Source of the DNA: Rhodospirillales bacterium
GTDB lineage: Bacteria > Pseudomonadota > Alphaproteobacteria > Rhodospirillales > UBA2165
Length of the DNA stretch: 45,631 nt
Reading direction: 5' to 3'
NCBI GenBank assembly: GCA_022823235.1
Contig: JAJDXO010000029.1
Span: 1-45,631 of the forward strand
In this document: positions 36,539 through 44,509 of the stretch, piece by piece
Position numbering within the stretch: position 1 is the stretch's first letter
Layout of the letters: each line of letters begins with the position of its first letter
Position numbers and translations under genes: made by a program
Notes under the pieces: generated by a model
What the model saw: only the letters and a program-made list of their open reading frames with translations
What the model was told of the DNA's origin: nothing
The model's database searches: none

Positions 36539-37327
36539 ATGACGTCAGGCTCTACCATTCTTTCACGCGACTCGGACGAACCGCTCTACAAGCAGGTCGT
36601 CCGGACGCTTGACACCCGGATGAGCGACGGCGGCTTGCGCCTGGGCGAAATGCTGCCCAGCGAGTCCGCGATGATGGAGGAATTCGGCGTCAGCCGGATT
36701 ACCATCCGCCAAGCCTTGGCCGAACTCGAGGAACGCGGCCAAATCGTCCGGCGGCAGGGGAAAGGAACATTCGTCGGCACGCCGCACGTCAAGCAGCAGT
36801 TGACCCGACAGGCCAAGACCATCATCGAGGCCCTGGCCGAAAGAGGCATCGAGCCCGAGGTCGAAATTCTCGGCATCGATCAGGTCGATCCGCCCGACCG
36901 CGTGCGCGACGTGTTCGGAAAAGGAGACGGTCCCGTGATCCGGCTGCGCCGCCGCTATCAGCACAACGGAAGGCCGATTGCCCTGGTGGACCTTTATCTT
37001 CCGCTCGCCATGAGCGGTGTCGCCCAGGTCCTGGCGCAGGACGATCATGCGACGGAAACTTCCTATACGGTTTTCGAGAACGAATTGAACATCGCCATCA
37101 AGGAAGCGAAACATGTGATCCGATCCGGCAACCTGAGTGAGAAGGCGGCCAAGTGGCTGAACATGTCGCCCGACGACCCTTGTCTGACCATGGATCGCAT
37201 CACTTATTCCAAAGACGACAAGGTGCTGGAATTGATGACGTTCTATTACCCCACGGACACGTTTGAGTTTGAAATCACCCTGCCGCGGCAAGAAAGAGGA
37301 CTCGCGGTGAAACTGACCGAAGAATAA
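36539..37327 (+). CDS. GntR/HutC-family transcriptional regulator
   Basis: The 262-residue protein has an N-terminal GntR winged helix (EPLYKQVVRTLDTRM, then LPSESAMMEEFGVSRITIRQALAELEERG and GKGTFV). A UTRA ligand-binding domain follows (about 95-250, with IRLRRRYQHNGRPIALVDLYLP). HutC-type members usually sense a pathway substrate or intermediate and act as repressors. Its place inside the amidase-transporter-dehydrogenase cluster makes it the likely local regulator. It sits 20 bases after the aldehyde dehydrogenase and 12 before the SDR gene. Confidence 0.92.
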   Translation: MTSGSTILSRDSDEPLYKQVVRTLDTRMSDGGLRLGEMLPSESAMMEEFGVSRITIRQALAELEERGQIVRRQGKGTFVGTPHVKQQLTRQAKTIIEALAERGIEPEVEILGIDQVDPPDRVRDVFGKGDGPVIRLRRRYQHNGRPIALVDLYLPLAMSGVAQVLAQDDHATETSYTVFENELNIAIKEAKHVIRSGNLSEKAAKWLNMSPDDPCLTMDRITYSKDDKVLELMTFYYPTDTFEFEITLPRQERGLAVKLTEE

Positions 37328-37339
37328 ACGGACCGGGAA

Positions 37340-38146
37340 ATGGATTTAGGGATCAAAGACAAGGTTGCATTGGTGACCGGCAGCAGTACGGGGATCGGCA
37401 AGGCCACGGCGCGGGAACTGGCGGAGAATGGATGTAAGGTCGTCCTCACCGCGCGAGGCAGGGACCGCTTGGATGCGGCGGTCGAAGACTTGAAAAATGA
37501 AACGGGCTCCGAAGTTCTTGGCGTCGCCGCCGATGTTTCGTCGCCGGACGGGCCCGGGAGCGTCGTCGCGGCCGCCGTCGATGCATTTGGTTCCGTCGAC
37601 ATCCTGGTCAACAACGCCGGCCGCGCGCATGCCGGAGGCGTATTGCAGACGACGGATCACGACTGGCAGGACATGACCGAAACCAAGGTGCTTGGCCTGG
37701 TGCATTTTTGCCAGGCGGCGGTGCCTCATATGCGAAGGAACGGCTGGGGCCGGATCGTCAACATGTCGTCCGTCGGAGGGATTTATCCCAATCCAAAACT
37801 GACGATCTCCCACGCCCTGAGCGCCGGTATCAACAACCTGACGAAAAGCCTGGCGCTCGACGTGGCCCCCGATGGCATTTTGGTCAACGCAATCGGCATT
37901 GGGGCGGTGATCACGGACAACTGGGCGAACAATATGATCCCCAAGGCGCGCGAAACCCATCCCGATTGGGCGGACCTCCCCGACGACGAGCTGGTCGCCC
38001 GCTTGGGCGCCGCCATGACGCCTGTCGGCCACTTCGGCAATCCGGAAGACATTGCCGCTCTTGCCGCCTTCCTGGCGTCCGATCGGAACCGGTTCACGAC
38101 GGGCGCGACAATCGAGGCTTCCGGCGGCGCCGATCGGTTCATTTAG
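37340..38146 (+). CDS. SDR-family protein lacking the YxxxK catalytic pair
   Basis: The 268-residue protein keeps the cofactor motif TGSSTGIG (13-20), NNAG (91-94) and the MSSVGG serine. However, the catalytic YxxxK position, 13 residues after S144, reads SHALS: Ser157 and Ser161 replace Tyr and Lys. The flanking INNLTKSLALDVAPDGILVNAI aligns normally, so no frameshift is needed. It may be inactive as a dehydrogenase, use another catalytic group, or catalyse a non-redox step. It closes the plus-strand cluster, convergent with serA. Confidence 0.88.
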   Translation: MDLGIKDKVALVTGSSTGIGKATARELAENGCKVVLTARGRDRLDAAVEDLKNETGSEVLGVAADVSSPDGPGSVVAAAVDAFGSVDILVNNAGRAHAGGVLQTTDHDWQDMTETKVLGLVHFCQAAVPHMRRNGWGRIVNMSSVGGIYPNPKLTISHALSAGINNLTKSLALDVAPDGILVNAIGIGAVITDNWANNMIPKARETHPDWADLPDDELVARLGAAMTPVGHFGNPEDIAALAAFLASDRNRFTTGATIEASGGADRFI

Positions 38147-38263
38147 CCGCCCGGAGATGACGGCAGTTCGGGAATTGGCAGTGCCAGAGCGAATGTCCGC
38201 TTTCGCGCAAACTTCGCGCCGGAATTTTTCGCCGCGAACGCACCCGCAGGACGCAAACAGCGC

Positions 38264-39841
38264 CTAGAACGCCAGCGCCGCCGCCCGTTTGACCTGCGGC
38301 AGCGCCTTTACCGCGCCGACCACGTCCTCACCCACATCGCCGTCCACCTCGATCAGCGAGATGGCGTCCCCGCCCGGCGCCGAGCGGCCGAGATGGAAGG
38401 TCGCGATATTGATGCCCGCATCCCCCAGCGTGGTGCCCAGCGCCCCGATGAAGCCCGGCTTGTCCTCGTTGACGATGTAGAGCATGTGCGGTCCCAGTTC
38501 GGCGTCGATGGGGATATCCCGGATTTCGACGATCCGCGGCCGGTCGACCCCGAACAGGGTGCCGGCGACGGCCCGGGTCTGGGCCTCGGTGGTGACGGTC
38601 ACCTTGATCAGCGTCTGAAATCCGCCGCAGTGTTCGCGATTGGCTTCGGTCACCTCGATGTCGCGCTCCCTGGCGATCGCCGGGGCGGAGACCATGTTGA
38701 CCGAATCCAGGAGCGGCGTGAGCAGTCCTTTCAGCACCACCGCGGTCAGCGGCCGGGTGTTGAACACCGAGACGGCGCCGCAATACTCGATGGTCACCGC
38801 CTTGATGGCGGTCTCCGTCACCTGGCCGGCGAAGCTGCCGAGCTGTTCGGCGAGCTTCATGTAGGGACCGAGCTTGGGCGCATCCTCGGCGCTCACCGAG
38901 GGCATGTTGAGGGCGTTGGCCACCGAGCCGGTGAGCAGATAGTCGGCCATCTGCTCGGCGACCTGGATCGCCACGTTGACCTGGGCTTCCTCCGTCGAGG
39001 CGCCCAGATGCGGCGTGGCCACCACCTTCTCGTGACCGAACAGAACGTTTGACGTGGCCGGCTCCTCGACGAACACGTCCAGCGCCGCGCCGCCGGCCTT
39101 GCCGTCGTCGAGGGCCTTCTTGAGGTCCTCTTCGACCACCAGGCCGCCCCGGGCGCAGTTGATGATCCGCACGCCGTCCTTCATCTTGGCGATCGCGTCC
39201 CCGTCGATGATCCCCCGGGTCTGATCGGTCATCGGGGTGTGCAGGCTGATGAAGTCGGCGCGCCGGAACAGCTCGTCCAGCTCCACCTTGGCGACCCCCA
39301 GATCCTGGGCCCGCTCCTCCGCGAGGAACGGATCATAGGCCGCCACCTTCATCTTCAGGCCCAGCGCCCGGTCGGCGACGATGGAGCCGATGTTGCCGCA
39401 GCCGACGATCCCCAGCGTCTTGCCGGTAAGCTCGGTGCCCATGAATTTGGACTTTTCCCACTTGCCGGCGTGGGTCGAGGCGCTGGCCTGCGGGATGTCC
39501 CGGGCGAGCGCGAACATCATGGCGATGGCGTGTTCGGCGGTCGTGATGGAATTCCCGAACGGCGTATTCATCACCACGATGCCGCGGCCCGTCGCCGCCG
39601 GAATGTCGATATTGTCGACCCCGATCCCCGCCCGGCCGATGACCTTGAGATTGTCCGCGGCGTCGATGATCCGAGGCCCGACCTTGGTCGCCGAACGGAC
39701 GGCAAGGCCGTCATATTCGCCGATACAGGCGGCGAGCTCCTCCGGGCTCATGCCCGGCTTGACGTCTACTTCCAGGCCCCGCCCGGCGAATATCTCGGCC
39801 GCGCGCGGACTCATGCTGTCGGAAATCAGCACCTTTGGCAT
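38264..39841 (-). CDS. serA: D-3-phosphoglycerate dehydrogenase
   Basis: This is the first step of serine synthesis, oxidising 3-phosphoglycerate with NAD. The 525-residue form has the two-part catalytic domain with NAD motif GCGNIGS (147-153), R231 in INCARGG and H278 in TPHLGAS. An intervening domain and a C-terminal ACT domain (MLYIVNEDKPGFIGALG) for possible serine feedback follow. It follows serC by 11 bases. A degenerate fragment of this gene and of its 3' flank lies at 30222-30356. Confidence 0.97.
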   Translation of the reverse strand: MPKVLISDSMSPRAAEIFAGRGLEVDVKPGMSPEELAACIGEYDGLAVRSATKVGPRIIDAADNLKVIGRAGIGVDNIDIPAATGRGIVVMNTPFGNSITTAEHAIAMMFALARDIPQASASTHAGKWEKSKFMGTELTGKTLGIVGCGNIGSIVADRALGLKMKVAAYDPFLAEERAQDLGVAKVELDELFRRADFISLHTPMTDQTRGIIDGDAIAKMKDGVRIINCARGGLVVEEDLKKALDDGKAGGAALDVFVEEPATSNVLFGHEKVVATPHLGASTEEAQVNVAIQVAEQMADYLLTGSVANALNMPSVSAEDAPKLGPYMKLAEQLGSFAGQVTETAIKAVTIEYCGAVSVFNTRPLTAVVLKGLLTPLLDSVNMVSAPAIARERDIEVTEANREHCGGFQTLIKVTVTTEAQTRAVAGTLFGVDRPRIVEIRDIPIDAELGPHMLYIVNEDKPGFIGALGTTLGDAGINIATFHLGRSAPGGDAISLIEVDGDVGEDVVGAVKALPQVKRAAALAF

Positions 39842-39852
39842 GGACTTCCTCC

Positions 39853-41034
39853 TTATGCTTGTGCGGGCACGGTGAATTCGGTTTCGGCGACGCCGATGGC
39901 CCAGTCGATCCAGTGGGTGAGCGCCTCCAGATCCGAGGCCTCGACCGTCGCGCCGGCCCAGATGCGAAGGCCCGCCGGCGCATCCCGGTAGGCATCGATG
40001 TCATGGGCGGCGCCCTCGTCCTCCAGCAGCGCGCCGATCCGTTTCGCCGCCTTGGCCCGGCCGTCTTCCGAAAGGCCGAGGAACCAGGGAGCGGTGATAT
40101 TGAGGCACACCGACGTGCAGGAGCGGACCGCCGGATCGGCGGCCAGGAACTCCACCAGCGGCGAATTCTCGACCCATCGGGCGAGGACGCCCAGATTGGT
40201 CTCGGACCGGTTGATCAGGGTCTTGAGGCCGCCGATGCTCTCGGCCCACTTGAGGCCGTCGAGGGCATCCTCGACCACCAGCATGGAGGGCGTGTTGATG
40301 GTCGCGCCCTCGAACACCCCTTCGGAGAGCCTGCCGCCCGAGGTCAGCCGGAAAATTTTCGGCAGCGGCCAGGGCGGCGTATAGGTCTCGAGGCGCTCGG
40401 CGGCGCGGGGGGAAATGATCAGCACCCCGTGCTGGGCCTCGCCGCCCATCACCTTCTGCCACGAATACGTCGCCACATCGAGCTTGGTCCACGGCAGGTC
40501 CATGGCGAACACCGCCGAGGTGGCGTCGCAAATGGTCAGGCCCTCCCGGTCGTCGGCGATCCAATCGCCGTCGGGCACCCGGACGCCGGAGGTGGTGCCG
40601 TTCCAGGTGAACACCACGTCGCGGCTGAAATCGGCCTGGGACATGTCGGGCAGTTCGCCGTATCCGGCCTCGAAGACCCGAACGTCGTCGAGCTTCAACT
40701 GTTTGGTGACGTCGGCCGCCCAGCCCTTGCCGAAACTCTCCCACTGGAAGACATCGACGCCGCGCTCACCCAGGAGCGACCAGAGCGCCATCTCGAAAGC
40801 GCCCGTATCCGACGCGGCGACGATGCCGATCCGGTAATCGTCCGGCACGCCCAGGACATCCCGGGTGCGGTCGATGACCTCCCGCAGCTTGGCCTTGCCG
40901 AGGGAAGACCTGTGGTACCGCCCGAGGGCGGCATCGCTCAACGCCTCCGGCGACCATCCCGGCCGCTTGGCGCAAGGTCCTGATGAAAAATTTGGTCTTG
41001 CCGGCCGCACGGCCGGTCTTGCTGGCAGGTTCAT
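39853..41034 (-). CDS. serC: Phosphoserine aminotransferase
   Basis: This 393-residue PLP enzyme makes phosphoserine from 3-phosphohydroxypyruvate. Features are [12 protein letters not shown] at the start, [10 protein letters not shown], the PLP lysine in [10 protein letters not shown], and a [12 protein letters not shown] segment. The long alphaproteobacterial form is indicated by the N-terminal [23 protein letters not shown] lies in the leader hairpin just before the ATG. It is the promoter-proximal gene of the serC-serA operon, preceded by a serC RNA candidate. Confidence 0.96.
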   Translation of the reverse strand: MNLPARPAVRPARPNFSSGPCAKRPGWSPEALSDAALGRYHRSSLGKAKLREVIDRTRDVLGVPDDYRIGIVAASDTGAFEMALWSLLGERGVDVFQWESFGKGWAADVTKQLKLDDVRVFEAGYGELPDMSQADFSRDVVFTWNGTTSGVRVPDGDWIADDREGLTICDATSAVFAMDLPWTKLDVATYSWQKVMGGEAQHGVLIISPRAAERLETYTPPWPLPKIFRLTSGGRLSEGVFEGATINTPSMLVVEDALDGLKWAESIGGLKTLINRSETNLGVLARWVENSPLVEFLAADPAVRSCTSVCLNITAPWFLGLSEDGRAKAAKRIGALLEDEGAAHDIDAYRDAPAGLRIWAGATVEASDLEALTHWIDWAIGVAETEFTVPAQA

Positions 41035-41042
41035 TTTGTACT

Positions 41043-41081
41043 CCCATCCTTCCAGATGGGTCGCGGTCCGTTGGGGGACCG
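41043..41081 (-). ncRNA. serC leader RNA motif (two hairpins)
   Basis: On the minus strand, CGGTCC/GGACCG (41081-41064) forms one hairpin and CCCATC/GATGGG (41060-41043) a second, 8 bases from the serC ATG. The second stem contains the AAGGATGGGAG ribosome-binding region. This matches the serC RNA motif described upstream of serC in alphaproteobacteria: two conserved hairpins close to the start codon. It probably regulates serC-serA translation; its ligand is unknown. Confidence 0.7.
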
Positions 41082-41096
41082 TGGCCCGCCGATGCT

Positions 41097-41143
41097 TCTA
41101 TAGATATGCGTTCACGGGGTCAACGTGCGTTTTGCGCATATCT
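41097..41143 (-). promoter_or_regulatory. serC promoter within a 9-bp inverted repeat
   Basis: On the minus strand, TTGACC (41123-41118) and TATAGA (41102-41097) are 15 bases apart, placing transcription start just before the leader hairpins. Perfect arms AGATATGCG (41102-41110) and CGCATATCT (41135-41143) flank the -35 element. This suggests an operator covering the promoter, though no regulator gene is nearby. Confidence 0.5.
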
Positions 41144-41167
41144 CCCCCGCGTTGCGATCATGGCGCG

Positions 41168-41965
41168 CTATTCAAAGCTCAACGCCACGTCGCCGAAGCC
41201 GGAATCGAACCTGGCGACGATTTCGTCGCCGGCCGCCACCGGGGCGACCCTGATGAAGGACCCGGACAGGATCACGTGGCCCGGCTCGAAGGTGACGCCG
41301 CCGAGTTCGCCCAGCTTGTTGGCCAGCCAGGCGATGGCGTTCACCGGATTGCCGAGCACGGCGGAGGCGTACCCCGATGCCTCTTCCGAACCATTCTTGA
41401 TCAGGCTCCCGTGAACCGTCCGGATATCCGCGTCCTCCAGCCGCATGGGGTTGCCGCCCATGATCACCTTGCCGCAAGACGCGAGGTCCGCGACGGTGTC
41501 GAAAATGCCCTTCCGCCGTTCCTTGCGGTCGAGGCGGAAATCCACCAGTTCGATGGCCGGCACCACGAAATCGGTCGCCCGGATGACGTCGGCGGCGTGC
41601 ACGCCGGGACCCCGTAGCGCCTCCTTCATCACGAAGGCGATTTCGATCTCGACCATGGGCTGGATGAAGTCCGCCGCCTTGAGGGTCGAGCTCTCCGGCA
41701 CGAAGAAGAAATCCAGCAGCGCCCCGAAATCGGGCTCGGTGCTGCCGGCGATCTCCTGCATGGGTTTCGAGGTGAGCCCCACCTTGTAGCCGCGCACCCG
41801 ATGGCCTTCGGCCTCCCGATGGGCGACGAAGGTCTCGGCGACCTTGTAGGCGTCCTCGACGTCCATTTCGGGATAGGTGATGCTGAGCGCCGGCTGCGCC
41901 TTGACCTCCCGGAAGCCCCGCCACAGGGTCTCCGCGGCCTCGTTGAGTTCGGCCTCGGTCATCAT
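41168..41965 (-). CDS. hpaH: 2-oxo-hepta-3-ene-1,7-dioate hydratase (HpaH-like)
   Basis: This 265-residue protein belongs to the fumarylacetoacetate-hydrolase-related hydratases that add water to 2-oxo-dienoates in meta-cleavage pathways. Seen are YKVGLTSKPMQ, the metal-binding E-x-E pair in MVEIEIAFVM, and PAIELVDFR. Length matches HpaH/HpcG. It is the last gene of the minus-strand aromatic cluster, 15 bases after the aldolase. Substrate assignment to the homoprotocatechuate pathway relies on its neighbours. Confidence 0.88.
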   Translation of the reverse strand: MMTEAELNEAAETLWRGFREVKAQPALSITYPEMDVEDAYKVAETFVAHREAEGHRVRGYKVGLTSKPMQEIAGSTEPDFGALLDFFFVPESSTLKAADFIQPMVEIEIAFVMKEALRGPGVHAADVIRATDFVVPAIELVDFRLDRKERRKGIFDTVADLASCGKVIMGGNPMRLEDADIRTVHGSLIKNGSEEASGYASAVLGNPVNAIAWLANKLGELGGVTFEPGHVILSGSFIRVAPVAAGDEIVARFDSGFGDVALSFE

Positions 41966-41980
41966 GATCCGGTCCCTCCC

Positions 41981-42748
41981 CTATTTCCTTTTCGCGGCGC
42001 GCGCCGCTTCCAGATGGCCCGCCATGGCGCCGCGGATCGCGGTCATGTCGGCCGATGCCGTCACCATCTGGAAGCCCTGCTCGACCCTGAGCGCCGCCGC
42101 GTCCGGCGTCGAATGGCAGGCCGCGACCACGCCCGTCTTCTCGCAGCCGGCCAGAATTTTCCCGAGCGCCTCGTCGAACTTCGGTTCCCCGTCGTTGTTG
42201 CCGGGCGGCAGGCCCATGGCCAGCGACAGATCGAAGATCCCCACATAGACCCCGTCCAGTCCGTCCACGGCGAGGATGTCGTCCAGGGCCTCCAAGGCCT
42301 CGACGGTCTCGATCATCGGCAGGACGGCGATCTCCTCATTGGCCCGCTTCAAGTAATCGGGACCCTCGCGCAGACCGACCCGGACGGGGCCGAAACTGCG
42401 GCTGCCGTCGGGCGCGTAGCGGCACGCATCGACCGCCCTTAGCGCATCCTCGGCCGAATTGATCATCGGGACGATCACGCCCATGGCGCCCGCATCGAGG
42501 ATTTGGCCGAGGATGGAGGGGTCGTTCCAGGGCGCGCGGACCACCGGCACCGAGGGGCCGAGATCGATGGCGCGGACCATGTTGACCATCTCCCCGTAAG
42601 GGATGGTGCCGTGCTGCATGTCGATGCCCACATAGTCGAAGCCGACGGCGCCGACCGCCTCAGCCACGGTTGCGCCGCCCAGGAAGCACCAGCCGCCGAT
42701 GGTGGTCTCGCCCGCCTTCCAGCGGTCCTTGAGCGGGGTCTTGGACAC
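41981..42748 (-). CDS. hpaI: HpcH/HpaI-family class II aldolase
   Basis: This 255-residue aldolase splits 4-hydroxy-2-oxo-heptanedioate to pyruvate and succinate semialdehyde in the homoprotocatechuate pathway. Catalytic and metal residues match the E. coli enzyme: H46 (DMQHG), R71 (VRAPWND), E147 (PMIETVEAL) and D173 (GIFDLSLAMG). Start is GTG 42748, 5 bases after the dioxygenase stop; the open frame extends upstream only through the dioxygenase gene. Other 2-oxo-acid aldolase substrates are possible. Confidence 0.92.
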   Translation of the reverse strand: MSKTPLKDRWKAGETTIGGWCFLGGATVAEAVGAVGFDYVGIDMQHGTIPYGEMVNMVRAIDLGPSVPVVRAPWNDPSILGQILDAGAMGVIVPMINSAEDALRAVDACRYAPDGSRSFGPVRVGLREGPDYLKRANEEIAVLPMIETVEALEALDDILAVDGLDGVYVGIFDLSLAMGLPPGNNDGEPKFDEALGKILAGCEKTGVVAACHSTPDAAALRVEQGFQMVTASADMTAIRGAMAGHLEAARAAKRK

Positions 42749-42753
42749 GGCGC

Positions 42754-43620
42754 TTATGTTCCGGCCAGGTCGAACCAGACCTGCACCTGCCCGGTCCCGA
42801 GGTTGTTTTCGTATTCGGACATCTTGATCCCCCTGGCCCGGCAGGTTCGCCCGCCGAGCGCCGAGATCATCCCGACATAGTGGGAAAATCCGCCCTCCGG
42901 CTTGTGCGCCCGGTATTCGTCGTAGAGGTCCAGCACGGCCGCGTGGTCGCCCTGTTCCCAAAGCGAGATGATCCGCTCGTCCATCTCGCGCGCTTCGGGG
43001 GTGATGACGCCCTCGGGACGGAACGAGGCGTAGGGCTGATCCCAGATGCGGTCGTAGTCGTGGAAGACATGGCTCATGCCGCCGGAGGCGAAGACGGCGG
43101 CCTTGCAATCCAGTTCGGCGACGGCGTCCCGGAGCAGTTCCCCGAAGCGGACGAAGTGGCGGAACTTCGCCGATTGCACCGTGGAGATGGAGAGCACCCG
43201 CTCCCCCTTGTGGAGATACTTGAGCAGATTGAGCGTCGCGTAGTGTTTGGTCATGTTGGCGTTGGTGTTGTTGAACACCCGGAGGCCCGTCTCCGTCCCG
43301 ATGCGCTCCATCGCCGCCCCGAGTTCCGGCGCGCCCGGATAGTCGTATTCCATGTCCCGGATGCCGCGCGGCACCTCGTCCGAGGTATAGATGCCCTTGT
43401 GATGGGGGCAGCCGTCGACGATCAGATCGGCGACGCTCAGCCAGTGGGTATCGAAGATGACGAACGTGTCGGCGTCCGTCTTGTCCAGTTCCGCCCGGAT
43501 CTTGTGAAGCCCGTCGCCCAGCGTGAACCGGTAGTCCGGGCTGAGCATGGTCATGGTTTCCTCGTCGAGAACCAGCGGCGGCGTATGCGCCGTGTGCGCG
43601 GCCGCAACGATCTCACCCAT
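42754..43620 (-). CDS. hpaD: Class III extradiol dioxygenase (HpaD-like)
   Basis: The 288-residue LigB-type enzyme resembles 3,4-dihydroxyphenylacetate 2,3-dioxygenase. Shared features are the N-terminal metal histidine region AHTAHTPP (H9, H12), IFDTHWLSVAD, GIYTSDEVPRGIRDMEYDYPG, and the late ASGGMSHVF. The enzyme opens a catechol ring next to the hydroxyls using Fe(II). Downstream aldolase and hydratase genes support the homoprotocatechuate assignment. The pathway genes hpaE, hpaF and hpaG are not in this window. Confidence 0.9.
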   Translation of the reverse strand: MGEIVAAAHTAHTPPLVLDEETMTMLSPDYRFTLGDGLHKIRAELDKTDADTFVIFDTHWLSVADLIVDGCPHHKGIYTSDEVPRGIRDMEYDYPGAPELGAAMERIGTETGLRVFNNTNANMTKHYATLNLLKYLHKGERVLSISTVQSAKFRHFVRFGELLRDAVAELDCKAAVFASGGMSHVFHDYDRIWDQPYASFRPEGVITPEAREMDERIISLWEQGDHAAVLDLYDEYRAHKPEGGFSHYVGMISALGGRTCRARGIKMSEYENNLGTGQVQVWFDLAGT

Positions 43621-43630
43621 CTTTCCCCCC

Positions 43631-44176
43631 TCAGACCTTCAGCGGGATGGGGGCATCATCCGGCGCTTCCGCGCCGACGAACACCGCCATGAGCCCCACC
43701 TTGCAGAAATGTCCGATGGCGCCGATGACGTCGACCATGGCCGGGTAGCCGATGATCCCGGCGGCGCGCTCGAAGGCGGCGTCGCTGGCCTGCTTTTGCT
43801 CCAGGGTTTCCTTGGCGACATCGTAGACCGCCGCGTCCGCGTCATTGTCGAAGTCGGGCCGGCGGCCTTCGTTGATTGCGTGAATGATGTCGTCGGCGAG
43901 GCCGGCGTTCTTCGCCAGGCCCACCTGCGCGAACCACGGAAATTGCGCGTCCCAGAACCGCGCGGTCATCAGCGCGACCATGCGCACCTGGGGCTGGGTC
44001 AGGGCGCAGTCGGCGAGATGGTCGCTCACCTTGTTGGTGGCTTCCCAAAGGCCCGGCGAATAGACGTAGCCCAGCGACGGCCCCGAGACCCGGCCCGTGG
44101 TGGCCATGACGTCGTCGTAGACCCGCGCCTGCTCCGCATCCATCTCGTCCCGCGTTACCGGTGGAATTCTGGCCAT
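43631..44176 (-). CDS. Carboxymuconolactone decarboxylase (CMD) family protein
   Basis: This 181-residue helical protein has the CMD/AhpD fold layout: MARIPPVTRDEMDAEQARVYDDV, SPGLWEATNKVSDHLADCALTQPQVRMVALMTARFWDAQFPWF and a C-terminal GAIGHFCKVGLM. The AhpD-type CxxC is absent, so peroxidase activity is unlikely. ATG 44176 follows GGGGAGG. It is the first gene of the aromatic operon, 10 bases before the dioxygenase gene. Relatives often sit beside dioxygenases and aldolases; the reaction is not known. Confidence 0.85.
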   Translation of the reverse strand: MARIPPVTRDEMDAEQARVYDDVMATTGRVSGPSLGYVYSPGLWEATNKVSDHLADCALTQPQVRMVALMTARFWDAQFPWFAQVGLAKNAGLADDIIHAINEGRRPDFDNDADAAVYDVAKETLEQKQASDAAFERAAGIIGYPAMVDVIGAIGHFCKVGLMAVFVGAEAPDDAPIPLKV

Positions 44177-44265
44177 CCGTTTGCCCTCCCCTTGAGTTTT
44201 CCCGACCCGCGGATGGAACGACATACAGCGTGCCGGAGTCAAACCCGTTGACGAATCGTTGATTC

Positions 44266-44304
44266 ACCCCCACCCCAACCCTCCCCCGTCAAGGGGGAGG
44301 GGGA
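44266..44304 (+). repeat. 39-bp repeat, left inverted copy
   Basis: The sequence starts ACCCCCACCCCAACCC and ends AAGGGGGAGGGGGA. It is the exact reverse complement of 45593-45631, so the two copies frame the TAXI gene as a perfect inverted pair. Each copy also holds an internal palindrome (CTCCCCCGTCAAGGGGGAG). Confidence 0.85.
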
Positions 44305-44336
44305 TTTTCTTTTGACCCTCTCCCCTGGCGGGAGAG

Positions 44337-44393
44337 GGATGCGAAGGCTTGGCGAGGCGAACGCCGAGCCTAGCCGCAGCTGGGTGAGGGGGA
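44337..44393 (+). repeat. Dispersed intergenic repeat, copy B
   Basis: Second copy of the repeat at 131-185. It shares the GGATGCG start, the GAGCCTAGCCG centre and the GCTGGGTGAGGGGGA end, with a two-base length difference. Both copies lie next to C/G-rich hairpins, so the repeat may be a composite unit. Confidence 0.7.
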
Positions 44394-44509
44394 GTCCGCC
44401 CGAAACGGGAGGCTTTTACGTTGCCGCGAACCGGCGCCGCGATATACTGCCCGCGGCCGGCCCGGCCCGACCGGGGCCGCCGGAGAACCGACAAACCAGG
44501 GAGTGCAAG

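Larger units (their letters stand above)
44177..44509. other. Repeat-rich divergent region before the TAXI gene
   Basis: No gene is supported here. The stretch holds a C/G-rich inverted-repeat copy (44266-44304), a related CCCTCTCCCC/GGGAGAGGG pair at about 44316-44338, and dispersed repeat copy B (44337-44393). A possible hairpin GGCCCGACCGGGGCC lies near 44464. The promoters of the CMD operon and the TAXI gene should also be here, but I cannot place them. Confidence 0.6.
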
